From Colius striatus (taxonomy: Eukaryota; Chordata; Aves; Coliiformes; Coliidae), in contig NC_084790.1 of the NCBI RefSeq assembly GCF_028858725.1, positions 33,087,031 to 33,151,030 of the forward strand: a stretch of 64,000 bases of DNA, read 5' to 3'. The position numbers and the translations under genes were made by a program. The notes beneath the pieces are model-generated. The model had not been told where the DNA came from and did not search any database. It saw only the letters and a program-made list of their open reading frames with translations. Below, in pieces: positions 47,770 to 61,400 of this stretch (positions within the stretch are counted from its first letter, which is position 1; every line of letters starts with the position of its first letter).

Positions 47770-48450
47770 GGATTGGAGGAAGTTTCACCCTTTCACTTCA
47801 TGACCTGCCTCAACATGGGTCTCATCCATGGGGAAAAACAGTCCTTCAGAAATTAACTGCTCCAGTGTGGGTCCCCCATGGGGTCGCAAGTCTTGCCAGC
47901 AAACCTGGTCCAGTGTGACCTCCTGTCTCCATAAGTTCCCAAGTCCTGCCAGGAACTGCCTCCAGTGTGGGCATCCCACAGGGTCACAGGCTCCTTTAAG
48001 CATTCAGCTGCTCCAATGTGGGGTCCTCCACAGTCTGCAAATGGATCTCTGCTCCCTTGTGGCCTCCATGGGCTGCAAGGGAAGACCCTGCCTCACCATG
48101 GGCTGCACCACAGGCTGCAGGGGAATCTCTGCTCCAGTGCCTGGGCACCTCTTCCCTCTCGTTGTGCACTGTCTATGGTGTCTGCTGAGATACTATTCTC
48201 ACAGTCCCACTCCCTTCTGCTGCTGCAGTTTAATGTCTGCACAGCAACTTCCTCCACTTCTCAAATACGTTAATCACAGAGGCATTACCTCCATCACTAA
48301 CTGGCTTGGCCTTGGTTAGCAGCAGGTCCATCTCAAACCTAACTGTCACTGGCCGTGTCAGATACACGGAAAGCTTCTAGAAGCATTTGGTTTAAAGAAA
48401 CCACCCCTGTAGCCCTCCAGTACCAAAACCTGGCCACACACACTACATAT
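47770..48450. repeat. Interspersed repeat with roughly 50-base tandem units, probably another LTR
   Basis: Between 47805 and 48130 units of about 48-52 bases recur, each starting CTGCTCCAGTGTGGG or a variant and containing CCCATGGGGTCGCAAG-like blocks and CCTGCCAG. The downstream part (GGCTTGGCCTTGGTTAGCAGCAGG, AAACCTGGCCACACAC) resembles LTR ends I associate with avian ERVs, but I cannot name the family or orient it with certainty. No coding potential. Confidence 0.5.
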
Positions 48451-48660
48451 GGTTAACGTAATATATGGTACTTGAAGTCATGATAATTTACACTCTGTGG
48501 TAACATACAAATATCACACACAACCTCTACAGAAAATAACTGATGTTTTTAGTGACTTATTCCGCTGGTTCACATTTGTCTCAAAGATGCCACATTGTGT
48601 TGGCACTGGCATTCACGCTCCATCGCTATCTTGTCTACCCTACACTGGAGAGCCTGGGAC
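48451..48660. other. Short non-coding spacer upstream of CLTA
   Basis: No feature recognised. It ends at the GC-rich CLTA promoter block. Confidence 0.35.
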
Positions 48661-49480
48661 TGCTCCGACTGACAGTGAGCCGCTGCCGGCGGCCTGAGGC
48701 CGAAAAGAAGGCTGTCGGCACCAGCCAGTGCTACCGCGGCGGCGCAGTGTCGCAAGCGCACGCCCAGCCGCGCCATTAAGACTCGACGGAGAGCCTCTAG
48801 ACGGCCAAGGTTCCTGCCTGCCCACAGCGGCGCAATACGAGATCCACCTCCCACAGACGCGCTGTGCAGCGGTTGGCTCGAGCCTAAGACGCCTCGCCAT
48901 CGCCCCGCGTTTTGGCGGTATCGCCGGGAGGTGCTGGGCTCTCATTGGCACAGGCAGTCACCTCCTCTTCCGCGCTGAGTTCTGGCGCAGCTGCGGAAAC
49001 CGCAGCTGCTCGCGCCACGGTGGTTCCGCAGATTTTCGCCCCCATGGCCGACTTGGAGCTCTTCAGTGCTCAGCACCAGCAGCCGGCGGCCGCTGCCGCT
49101 GATAACGGGGCACTGGGCGGCGCCGAGGAGGATCCTGCCGCCGCTTTCCTGGCGCAGCAGGAGAACGAGATTGCAGGCATCGAGAACGATGAGGGCTACG
49201 GCATCCTCGAGAACGGCGAGGTGCCGGCGGCGCTGCAGGGTCCGGAGGGTCTCGACGCAGGTAAGTGCGAAGGGACAGTGGGCCCCGCTTCACCGCCACT
49301 CCCTGTGAGAGAGGTGCGGTGCCCGGCGAGTGGGGCGGGAAGGAGAGGAGTCCTGGCCTGACGTGGCTTCGCAGCTTGCCTAAGGCAGCTTGCTTTCTTC
49401 TCCCTGAGAGATCCCACGGCCGAAAAGGGAGTGGTGCCAGCCTCGGCTTTCTGCCCCGATCATGTATCGCTGGTGAGCGG
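48660..49480 (+). promoter_or_regulatory. GC/CpG-rich promoter region and first exon of CLTA
   Basis: A strong local rise in GC and CpG spanning the first exon, with an inverted CCAAT motif (ATTGGC) near 48947 and no clear TATA box. The open frames on both strands in this block come from base composition. Confidence 0.65.
49044..49260 (+). CDS. CLTA: CLTA coding exon 1
   Basis: 217 bases, residues 1-72 plus one base. It starts [14 protein letters not shown] and includes [18 protein letters not shown]. The Ala-rich N-terminus differs from mammals, but the acidic conserved block is intact. Donor GTAAGT. Confidence 0.96.
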
Positions 49481-52400
49481 TGCTGGCTGGCCGACGATAG
49501 TCTCGGGACTGTATCTGGTCTATGCGGGTATGCCATCTTCGTCTTCTTGGATGTGCTCTGCTTTGTTTTAAGTTATCTCCCTACTTTGTCAGAGGGGTGG
49601 TGTTTATATCGCCTAAAGATGGCCTGGGTGGCTCGGCTTGCAGAAGTCTATTCTGTGAAGAACACTGCCGAGTAAATGGGATCTGTAGTCCAGGATCCTG
49701 ACTGAAATGAAGATCCACTGAAAGTGGGATAAGTCACTGTATTGTGTTCTGCCACTCGTGTCTCTGTCTTCAGAGGCTTCAAGTATACTAGCAGTCGAGA
49801 TAATATTTAATTTTATTAAGCTTTGTTCCCCAGTAACCTTTGTACTGAATGTGAGAAAACTGATACTGTTGAACATTCAGGGTAGAGTGGCCAGGCACGT
49901 TGTAAACTAGAGGTTAGTGTGTTCTCATTCTAATGGTAGCTGAAGCAGCCCAGAATGAACACTTTTCATTACAAAAGGTTTAGGGTTATTAACTGAAGTC
50001 TTAAATAGGGAGGAGTTGTGAATGTAGAACGATGCTGTGCTTAACTGCTTTTTCAGTGCTGTTGGAAGAATTTCTACTTATTACTCGGTCCATAGGAACA
50101 CGTTTGCTTTCCTGTGATACTCCTTTGTCATTCCAGTAAAATGCCTATCTTCTTCAGGCTAAATTGAGTAACATCCTCTCCAGTTCACTGTTGGAACATC
50201 TTTGTAATTAAGTCTTAATTGTGAGTTTCTAAATTTATGATTTCTAAAATTAATGACATATGTTAGGTATAAGGATGCAGATTTATAGTATCTCTTGAAA
50301 AAAAGCCCAACCATAGAAACTGAGTAATGGACACCTGCTGCTTCATGCATAGTGGTAACGCAGCCCATAGAGTCAGAAACATATGGGCTACATAAGTCCT
50401 GCAAAAAGAGAGTTTGTGGAAGATTTACTTGCTGAAGAATGTGAGGATAATCACTGTCAGAACACCATCCTGTTTTGGTATCAGGCATAATTTGACTTCC
50501 ATAGTCTGTATAGTGCAGAAACAGTTCCACTTGTTGTGGAACACAAAACTGTTATTGGAGAACTTTTTCTAGAAAGAAGGTAATAAAATAATGAATAAGA
50601 TAATATGATCTAAAGATCTAGGAGCTCCAGGTGTGATCTGTGCGTTATCTTGCTTGCTTGTGTGCACTGGGATTGTGTTTGTCCTTTGACTTGTTAAGTA
50701 GCCAGAACAAATGGTGGTCCCATTTTTAACATAACATACACTTGTTGATTGTTGGAGACTATACTCACTCTCTCTGTGCTAAAAACTGTGGACTGAAGCA
50801 GTGCAAAATGTACTGGTTTAGGCATGGTGCCAAATGATCTAATGACTTCTTTTGTCATTTGAGTTTGAGATTTCTTACAGTCTGATCAATATCTCAGCAA
50901 ATATCAGATAGTTCTAGTCTCTAGTACATACTAGCTTACTAAACTGGTTTGTAATAAAATTAAATAGGTTAGTGGAAATTCCTTCTTGAAATAATAGAAA
51001 TGCCCATACAAATCCTTAAGCACTGTAGTCAGGGATTTGTGGATTTACTTTTTTTAACTGTTACTTTTTCGAACTCCTTATTTATAGGTCTGTGGGATAA
51101 GAGTTCTCTCTAAATACTGAACCAAAAGTCATAACTCGGGCAGTTCTGAGGTCTGAAGATCTTAACTACAAATGTAGTGAGAAACAAAGTGTCTCATGCA
51201 ATAGTTTTTAAGTTTCAGCCTCTTAAAAAGATGATGAGACAAATACATGGGCAGTAATGAGCTCCATGAACTGTTAATGTCAATATCCGGGAAACTGATC
51301 CTCTCTGAGCAAGGGAGAAGGTTCAGGCTGAAGTGTGTGACTTCTAGGATCTGTTTGCCAATATAAAACCCTTGTGACAGTTTGTCAATTAGCTTGTTAG
51401 AGAGAATTGCATTAAAACCAAGGAATTTTCTGTGTTAACAGCCATGGAAATAGTCACACATTTAGTGTAGGCTATTTAATCTCAAACGTTGCCTTCATGG
51501 TTTAAAGCTCTGTCATTTTTGTTCGAACTTGAACGAATGATGTTTCTTCATCTTCTGAAGAGGCTTGTGAGCTTAAGAAACTTAATTGCATTGGATGGTT
51601 TGCCCACAAACCACGTTTATTAGCCTTTCAGTGACTGAATATGAAACAGTTGTTTCCTCTTGTGTCTGTATTAACAAAACAGACAGAATGAGTTACTTGT
51701 TTGATGATTTATGTTTCTTCTTAATTGTTGAAGAACTGCATATGACACTGTTCTGGGTTTTGCTATGCAATCGGTACCTTCACGCTTCAGAGCACTGAGA
51801 GATATAATAAAGGGAGGGTGTGTGTTTAATTTACATATGCTGTCTTGTGGTGATAATGCATTACTGTGATACTCAGGGCAGAAAAATAATATTTTTCTGT
51901 TTACAAGAGAATGCTACATCTGTTGGGAAATTACAGAAGCTCTTGTGGCACACCATCATTGCAGAGAGAGGAAGGTGTGGTCTAGTACTAGTCTAGTGAT
52001 TATATTGAAAATGGTGGTTTTGGTATGACAGTAGGTTAGGGCTAGAACACAGGAAGGCAGCACTGTCCCTGACTTACTTGCCTAGATTTGGCATGAAGGC
52101 ATGATAATTATTTATGGATAGAAAAACTTTCTTCCTCAATTTCTTGTGTAGCTATCTAAACAACTTTGAAGATTCTTCTTTCTTATCTATTTATGGATGA
52201 GAGAGGTAGGTGAATAGCAAGTATGATCTGTAACCAAAAGAAAAAGAATGGGAAGCTAGACCTTGAGTGGTGAAGTTCTGTAACCTTATACCAAAATACG
52301 TTAAACTTGGTTATGTTCTTGTGTAGCTCTGACTATAGCTACTAGTTCATTCAAAGTAGCAATGAAGAGGTAGAGTACTTATTGTTTAAAAGAAGTGCTG

Positions 52401-55400
52401 AATGTAGCTCATAAAAAAAAAATGCTTTTATCTATGGTCACGTTGAAGTTCATGTCTCCTGCGTAAGAATATTGTCCAAAACATAGCTGTATAGGAAGAC
52501 CTCAGGAGAACATAATCCCTGTATTAGGAAATGGTTGGAATTGTGTTAGAAGAGCTACCTTGCTGATAGCCATTGTCTTTTCATTAAGACTTCAGAGAGG
52601 CTAAGCAAATATCCTTTTATGCCAAGTAGTATTGAGTCTGGTATTAATGCAAGTAGTTGTCTTCAGAGTAGTTGTTCATTATTGTGATAAACCTCTGAAA
52701 CCGTATATTGACTTGTAGGACTGAAGTGACAAAAATACCACCTCAAGATGTCAAAAATCTTCAAGCTACCCAGCCCTTTCTTTTTGAAACTGTAGTACAT
52801 GTGGAGGGCACCGATTCTAAGCTGTTTCTGGCAATCTTGGCTGTTGTTTCTCTCCTGTGATTGCAAGGTAACTGGTATGGCTTATGCTCTCCAAACCCTT
52901 CCAGACTCTAAAAATATCTGGTTTGCTGGGTGGAAGTTCATTATTAACCTATTGTCAGCACGTGTTACGAAACTGTAGATATTTGAACATGATCTCTGCA
53001 ACAGTATCCTTAGAAATCTTTACCTTGAGTTCAAAAGCAAACACAAAAGAAGATGGATTATTACTAAGGAGGATATTTCAAACTGTGGGACGTTAACTTC
53101 AGGGGGTTCAGTAAGCCATACTGTGTTAGAACTGGAGGGACTCTGAAGCCAGCAGAGAGCTCTAATTTGTGGCCAATGAAAATATAGTGGTAGCAGTAAC
53201 AGCGCTTAGGCTTTTTATGTGGGAAATCAGGTACAAAGTGACAAGTTTCTGTGGACAAAGAATACTAATACACAACTATCACTGATATGAAGGCTAGCAA
53301 GCAGATAGTTTTTTCTAGAGTTAATTCTGAATTATACATACATTGAGACTGGAGAGCTGAAATGAGAGAAAGACTATTGGTCTTGTTTCAGTTAGCATAC
53401 TTGTATCGGCATATGTTAACATGCTGGTACAGTGCCGTTTCCTCTTCTGTTTGCCATATTCTCAGTCAGCGTGCTGACTCTGTATCTTGATCAGAAATTG
53501 TAGGGAGCTCAAAACAGATGGGAAGTTTGTTTTAATATTTTTAATGCTTCTGACCTGGGTGCACTTTGGAAATAGCTCTGTGCAATAGCTCTGTTCCTTT
53601 TACCTCTGGAGACTACTAGCTTGAGTACTCAGATCTTAGTGAGTAGTTTTTGTGTAACAAGAAAATTTGAGCATATTATCACAGTTCTTGGAAGAACCTT
53701 CAAGCCTTCTTAGACCTCTCACCTACCTGGTAAGTCAGTGCTTCTGAAGTCTCATGAAACAACTGCTTTCCTTCTGAAGAAGAAAACTACATACAATCAA
53801 AGGCTGGCCTCTCTTGGGTATTGTAGCAATGAATCTATATCTTCAGTTTGATTGAACATCTGAATTGCTTTCTGCTCATCAAAGGTAGGCAGAGTGGGCA
53901 GCTGTCTTATTCAAGCTGTAAATATCAATGAGTGAAAGGCTCTGGCTTTGCTTTAATTCCAGCCTAGTCAAAACCAGGTGAATAGCTGCAGCATGTGTCT
54001 GCAGTGGATATGGAGTTAAATTGAAGGACAGTGAAATGTAAGTATGTTTTCTTTGTGGGCTTTAGTCTTCATGAACCTGTTCAGCAGAACTGTTTGTTGT
54101 AGTTATCTGCCCAAGTCAGCATATTTTCTCTACAAATCTGCTTCTTTGGAACTTCCAGATTGATGTCAAATGATGCACAGGTTAGCTGCTGTGAAGCAGA
54201 GAGATGCTCTTGCCTGTATGTGCTTCTCAAACCAGTTATTTTTGGCTTCAGTAACTTACAGATGAGTAGCAATTGGACAAAGAAGCAATCACCTTTCAGA
54301 TATAGGAGTCTAGTTGTAAAATACCATGTTCTCAGAAAAAATAGTTATTGTTAGCTTGAGTCTTTCCCTACTGCAGTTAGTAACTATGTTCTTGGAGACT
54401 AATGTCTTCCAACTTTACTAGATTTGAACTGATGATTTTACAGTGTTTTACCTAATACATTATCATGGGTTTGTGTGGGAGCTGCTTTTTCTTGGTGACA
54501 GAGGAAGAGGGCTGCAGTACTGGTCCCCATAAGCAATTCTGAAAATGTTCCCCAACTCTGAGATGGACCCAACCTCCAGCCTGGCAGAGCCAGTCAGGTG
54601 CCTCTGTGATCAAGAAGTAAAATCTGAGCTGGAAGAGAAGGTGTAGGAGTGGTACAAGATGGAGGCAACCATGTGGACCCCACAATCAGAGAAGGAGGAA
54701 AGAAGGAGGAGTGACAGACCAGAGACCCCTCTGCAAGCCATGGTGAGAACACAGGCCGTGCCCTGCAACCCACGGAGGGCAAATGGCAGGACCGAGAGCC
54801 ACCAGCAGCTCTGGGTGAGTGCGCCCAGACGGGCAAGAGACTGTGTGAGGAGGTGGCCATGGCACAGGCCATTCTGGAGAGCCTGTGGGCCGCAGAGCAG
54901 CCCCACACAGGAGGTGGAGAGGAGCCATAGCCCTTGGGATGAACACATCAGAGTGGCCCATGCAGGGCTGCCTGGCCTGTGAGGAGACCTTGGGAGGTGC
55001 CTGTCTGCCTTGAGGAGAAACAAGTGGCAGGAACCATCAGAAAAATTGAAATCCCGGTTCCCTGACTCTTTCTCTGCTCAGAGTGGGAGCAGGTAAAGAC
55101 ACTAGGATCCGGTGCCTGAGCCCGGGAAGAGGGGAGGAGTGGTGGAAAGATGGTCTTAAAGGGCTTTTCTCATATTGTCACTCTGTGGTGTTTTCTGTTT
55201 GTTATGTGTTTGATTGGTGGGAGATGAAATTTTTGTTTTCTTCCCCAAATCCTGTAGTCTTGCTTGTTTTGCCCAGGACTGTCAGTGGTGAGCCTTCCCT
55301 GTCCTCAGGGCATTGCAGAGGTCCTTGATACTTATGGCTTATTATGGTCCTTTGTTCCTAGATGGGCCTAAACCACAACATAACATTAATGATAGCTATT

Positions 55401-58400
55401 CTGGTCTCAGATTTAAGCACTTAATAATACTTGCCTAGTTCCCAGGCAAGTGAAGAGCTTGTGAGTGCAGTTAACACTACTACTGTGAAATGGGCGTACA
55501 TAACTACAAATAACTAGAAGTGTTAAGTGAGTTAGCTAGCTTATTTGAGGTGATGCAAAATAATTTGATTTCTGCTTAGTATTGAGTGACTTTGGTACAG
55601 TCTCTTCTTTTACTTGGTATATTAACATGGTGGAAACACGGGTGTTAAGTTTATGCATGTAGCATTATGGGTGAGAAAAAAGTAGCAACATGACTTATCA
55701 CAGAGGCAGATGTTCCATAGCACTGTTCCTGAGAGATACCTTGCTGAGATTTGGCAGGTCTTGAAAATCTTGGTGTTTTGCATAGTCTGGAGTTTTCAAG
55801 TTTCACAAACTCAAAACATTTGTCTCACAACTGCCATACATTTGCTATGGCTGTGTTTTAATAAGATGAAATTTTAAGGTTCTGTGGCAAAGATTCCTAG
55901 CTGTTCCAGTGCCAGTGTTGCATCAGAGAGAATAATGCTGCATCTGTGTAGAAAGTTATTAAACAAATAATTTCATGCTACCAAAGATAGCAGAAAGGTG
56001 ACTTTTCTAGGAATGTTAGCTATATCTTTTGAGCTGATAAGGAATTAGGAGGTAATCAATAGGATAAGGATAAGAATTACTAAATGTTGACTGCAGGATT
56101 GTTCGTCTTCCAGGTGGAGTCTAAAACAGTGACTTCTTAACTTCTGAACAGTTGCCTAGTAGTCAGTGTCTAAGAGGGAGGAGAAACTGGGAGTAACTTT
56201 ACAACATCATCTATAGCAGCTTTTCAGCATTATCAGCTCTATTGTTTCTATAGCCTGAAGGATGATTTCATGATGAAGAAATCACCTTGTATTATTTGTT
56301 TTGCAGAAAAAAAGCTCACTTTGTTTCTTGTGCCAATAGGAATAAGGAAGATAAAGGAAGAGAGATTGCAAAGTATCACATAACAGTGATTTGTGTAACT
56401 CCCACATTAGTAAAGCTTTCCATTCAAGTTACTGGAATCAATAAATTTGGTGGGTTTTTTTTCTCAAATGGCTAAACTATAGTCACTTCTTTACAGGAGC
56501 TGTTGATGGAGTGGTCAATGGAGATGCTTATCAGGTAAGATGGAAGTGTTCTGTACTTGGAATGTGCCATTCTACTCTGAGAAATTTCCTTCAATCTAGA
56601 CAAATACTTCCTTCTTGTCTAAGGTACTTTTATGTCATCTCTGAAGAGGAGCTTCTGTTGTGATAGCTCATCTCAAAAATGGTTTTAATCCTGAACTTAA
56701 TGGCAACTGAAAACAGTAGTCCATTTTGAATTACAGCTTAATAGGACGTAACCATTGTAAACAGACTAACATATACTGTGATATGACTTAACATTGACTT
56801 GCGCCTGGGTAGTGAGCTGAAAGCATGCTCCGACTACCTAGCTTAAAAAAGTGTTCTAAATTGCTTGTTCTTTAAGGGTAATTCCTGCATCCTGGTTGTC
56901 AAGATTAGTCTTACAAGGAGATGACTGAAAACATCACAGGCTACTGAGTGACATTAAGTTGTAAGTTAGCTGCTGGTCCAGCTAGTTCAAGTTGCACAGG
57001 GCCTTGTCTAGGCAGATTTTGAAAACCTCCAGAGAAGTAGACTCCACAACCTCCCTGGGCAGCCTGTGCCAGGGCTTCCTCACCCTCACTGTAAAAAAGT
57101 TTTTCCTTATCTTTAGGTGAAACCTTTTGTGTTCTAACTTATGCTCATTACCCCTTGTCCTGTCACTGAAGACAACAGAAAAAAGTGCCACCCCATCTTG
57201 ACATACATCTTTTAAATACTTTCAAGTGTTAATCAGATCCCCCCTTAATAGCCTGTAGCCTGTGGTTTTTGTGTAGGGTGAAAAGCACTAGGTCTTTGGT
57301 AATAACAAAAGGAGGTATTGCTTTTTAAGTGTCAGAGAGGAATGAGGCATGCTAAGACAATCATTATGTTGTAACTGAATTTCACATTGGTTTGTCTAAG
57401 GCATTGTCGTTTTTTGATAGCAGACTTTTGTGATACAACCCTGAATAAACAAATGTTTGGGAAGCTCCTTATGAGCTATTTCACCATTAAGTGAACATTG
57501 AACTGCAGAGATGCAAACAGCTTTCCCTGGTACTACTGTCACTGCTACTACAATTACTGTGAGATTGATGGGAAAACTATTTTACTGGCCCTCTGTGCTT
57601 CCTGATACAACAGAGCGTAGATTAAATGTCTTGATTTTGTGTTTGCAATTCCCAGTGACAAGCTGCTTTGGTTTATAGCACTTTTTCTCAATGAGGAAGA
57701 ATAGCCTTGAACTTTTGTTTTAGCTGCCTCTGACTAGTTTGGCTTGCAACTGGCCAGTTTATTTTGCTTTGGATTGAATGTGAAGCCTGGTACTGTTTCC
57801 TTCACTTTGCATTGTTCCTTCATTGAGGGCTATGGGAGGCCAAAAGAGAGGCAAAGCACAGCCAAATCTGTCACAAATCTGTCTGGTACTGTCAGGAGTG
57901 GTGTTTCTTAGGTCTGTTAAGAGTAGAGTAGAGCAGTAAAATTTGCTTGACTTGGAGCATCCCCTGTGAAAAGCAGCACAATATTTGTTAACTTTGTGAG
58001 TCTGGTTTATTTGTGATAGCTTTACTCATTGTAACTCTTTGATCTGTTGTATAGTAAAAAAATATGCTAATACTTACAGTGTTTTGATGCTTACATGTTG
58101 AAATGCCTCTTGTACCTGCCTCTGTGATGTCTTTAAAGAATGTTAGCTTTTAGTATTAGTTTGTAATTTTTTCTGAAGTAGACAATAAGTTACAGAGAAT
58201 ACTTTGAACTTCTGTGCACAAAACTATTAGAGAAACTACTTTCACAACAAATATTTAAGTTGAAATGAACTGAAGGATCTCTAGGCCTACAACTGCATAG
58301 TGAGTTGCTCAATATTGTCTTCTGCTTTCATCAGGCATAGAGCCTTGGCATGATTTGACTTCTGAGTCAACTTGAATTTGCATTTGATCCCAATGGCTAG

Positions 58401-61400
58401 AAGCAGTCCTGTTTGCTTCAATCCTGCTGTAATTTGTGCAAGACCTTTTTTTATATTAATGGTGAAAATGCAGTATAATGTCAGGTGAAAGTGGTTATGT
58501 GCTTAGTTCAAATAGAGTCTAATCTTATGTAGCTTGCAGGGAGTTATCTGAAATACTTGGTTGTCATGTGATTGTCAAATGACATTACTATTTTTTTCCC
58601 TTTAAGGAGAGTAATGGTCCAACAGACTCCTATACTGCTATATCCCAAGTAGATCGACTGCAGTCAGAACCAGAGAGTATTCGTAAATGGAGAGAGGAGC
58701 AAAAGCAGCGCCTGGAGCAACTTGGTAAGGAGGAATGTTTGTTGTATTAGTATTCCTGCTTATGAGTAACTTAGTGACAACTTCTTAAGCAGCAGAATTC
58801 TCAACCATGGCTTCTGGCTCTTGGGAATCTAATATACTTCTTGAGTTTGCAAGTCTGCAAGTCTGGATGAGTCTTGCAGAAAGTAGGCTTAATAGTGGTA
58901 TAGGAGTCAGCAAGCGAGTGGCTCTCTGAACTTTAGGAGTATGTGGCTAACTCTTTATTGACAAATACACTGACATAAAATTAACAACTTTTAGCAGTAG
59001 AAAAAAGTGCATAAATGCTGCAGCTATCAGTACTTTTTTCAAAGAATAAAGATTGCTCATTTTGTAATTGCTGAGGCCATCTGTTGTTATACAGATCTTA
59101 GTCCTTTATTTAACATAAACATTAGATTAGTAACTACATGAAATACAGCTATCATCAAATGTAGCAGATTCCTACCTGTGAACAGCTCCTAAGAGCCTAC
59201 AAACTGGTATACTTTCCCTTTTCATTAGGGAAGAGACATTGCTTGAAATTGTTAGGACAGAGCCTTCTGTACAATGTGGTTCTGGATAGAGCTGAACCAC
59301 TTGCTCCTCTTTGGGTCTAGTTACAGCAAATGATCTTATCCTGAACTGTAGGCTGTGTGTAAAAGCATTTTGAATGCCAGGCTCCATCACTTTGTCTAAG
59401 CACAGAGGTTTCACTGAGCTTTGTTCTAACAATAACATAGCAGCACACTTAAATCTGAATTAGTCTACAGAAGCCTCTCCTAAACTGAAGTGGACTGTCA
59501 CAGGCCTTTTGTTCAGCTAATCCTCTGAACAATCACAGTAGTTAGCATTATGGCTTCATCAGGAAATCTCCTAACCCTTATCTGAGTAGACTGTTTGCTA
59601 GAGCAACTGTTTGCTAGAGTGTACCCTGAGGCATCAGCTGAAACAAGATGCAGCTGGAACAAATGTGACTGACAAATCAATTATTAAATCTTCAGATGCA
59701 AACTCACGAAAGCAGGAAGCAGAATGGAAAGAGAAAGCAATAAAGGAGTTGGAGGAGTGGTATGCAAGGCAAGATGAAAAACTCCAGAAAACCAAAGCTA
59801 GTAACAGGTAAGGTTTCTCCGTCTACGTGAAGAGTTACGATATTGGATATGAAAGTGAAGAGGGAGGGAGGTTAGACACTTTTAGTATGTCCTAAGGCAC
59901 TAGTCCTTCAGGTTGTTAAAGTAGCCTGTCCTACTAAGAAGTGGGTCCCCAGTGGTAGATTATCTTTTAAAGTTTTCTTACAGTCTACTTTAAATGTCCA
60001 AGAATAGCAAGCAAAAGCATTAATATAACAAAACGGAATTACTGAAGATTCCTTAAGACATGAAGTTTGAACATGACAGAAAGGTTTTTAGTAGGTACTT
60101 CTTTGTATGCTCCTAGCTGCACAGGTCTTCAGTGACTGTAATTACCTACCTTTGGGACTAGCAATCTTGATATCTTTAGAACACATGGAAGTTGCCTTCT
60201 AGTTAGTCTTTGATACAAGCTGTTTCATTAGATATGTTAAAACCTTTGACTGTTCCTTTTGGAAGTGTTTGAGAACCTAACTCATTTCTGCTAGTGAAGA
60301 ACTAAATGCTGATTTGATCTGTGTTGTGTTTGAGTTGTCTAATTATGGGCCCAGGGGCAGAAACTAATGGCTTATCAGCTAGTCTTGTAAGCTCTTCCAC
60401 AGGGAACCTTTAAGAAAGTGTAATTTTGACTTTAAGCTACAAACGGTAAATGTGATCTCTGCTTGCAACCTAGGATTGCCAGTGACTTTCTGTCCAGGTA
60501 ATCATTAGGGCTGCTTTATACGTTGTGAGCCCACAGACTTCAAGACTAACATTTGGGTTAGGTTATTTTTATTTTTAAAACATTTCTTCCTATAGAAATT
60601 GGTGGTAGGTTTGTCTTGAGTAAGTAGAGTCTACTTAGTCCTTACTAAAGGGAGAAAGGAGGCCCACACTTACTGCAGAATTATGGATTTCATATTTCCA
60701 TTCACTGTGGTAGAGTGTTTTTGTTGGGCCAAGAAAGGTAAACAGGATTGTCACTCTTCTGGTTGGAGAACAGACCTAGTGATACCCTCATAGCTTTGTT
60801 GTGGCCAGTATTTGAGTGCAGGGTATGCGTTCTCAAGCAGGATCCACTTAAAAAATGTTGAGCAAAAGGAGCATTTGGCATTCTTATCAGCTTCTCCTAA
60901 TGGTAGTTTCTGTCCACTGGAAGTAGACTGATGCTGACACTGGGATTCTAGTCCTCAACCAGCTGGTCAGAACTTCTAGATGTAGTAGAGCTTTTGTGTC
61001 AATGGCTTTTAATTTATATATTCTGTGTGGTAGCTACCTTGTTGTTACAGTTAAGTCTAGGCGACACAAGGTTAATATGCTTGTTAAAACTGCTTTCATC
61101 TGTGTTCTGCACTTCTCATCCTTATCTCTTTTCTTCTGTCTGCTTGCCTGCCTATTGGATGACTTGCTACCTAGGGTGGCAGATGAAGCTTTCTACAAAC
61201 AACCCTTCGCTGATGTGATTGGTTATGTGTATGTTGCTTAACTACTAATTCTGTTTGCTAGTCAACTAGATAATGAGGATGACTGGAAATAGTGCTGCAT
61301 GTCTGAAGGTGATTTCAAAATATTTCAGGGCAGTATAAACTAATATAAGTAAATAGCTGTTACTTTCTGGACTGACTGTGCTCTGCAGTATTAAGAACAG

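Noticed and set aside
48570-49536. Minus-strand open frames opposite CLTA exon 1
   Set aside because: Arg/Pro/Ala-rich composition typical of CpG-island antisense frames, with no motif or splice support.
54456-55386. TACAT/TAACAT as target duplication of the intronic LTR
   Set aside because: Not identical and shifted by one base; too weak to claim.
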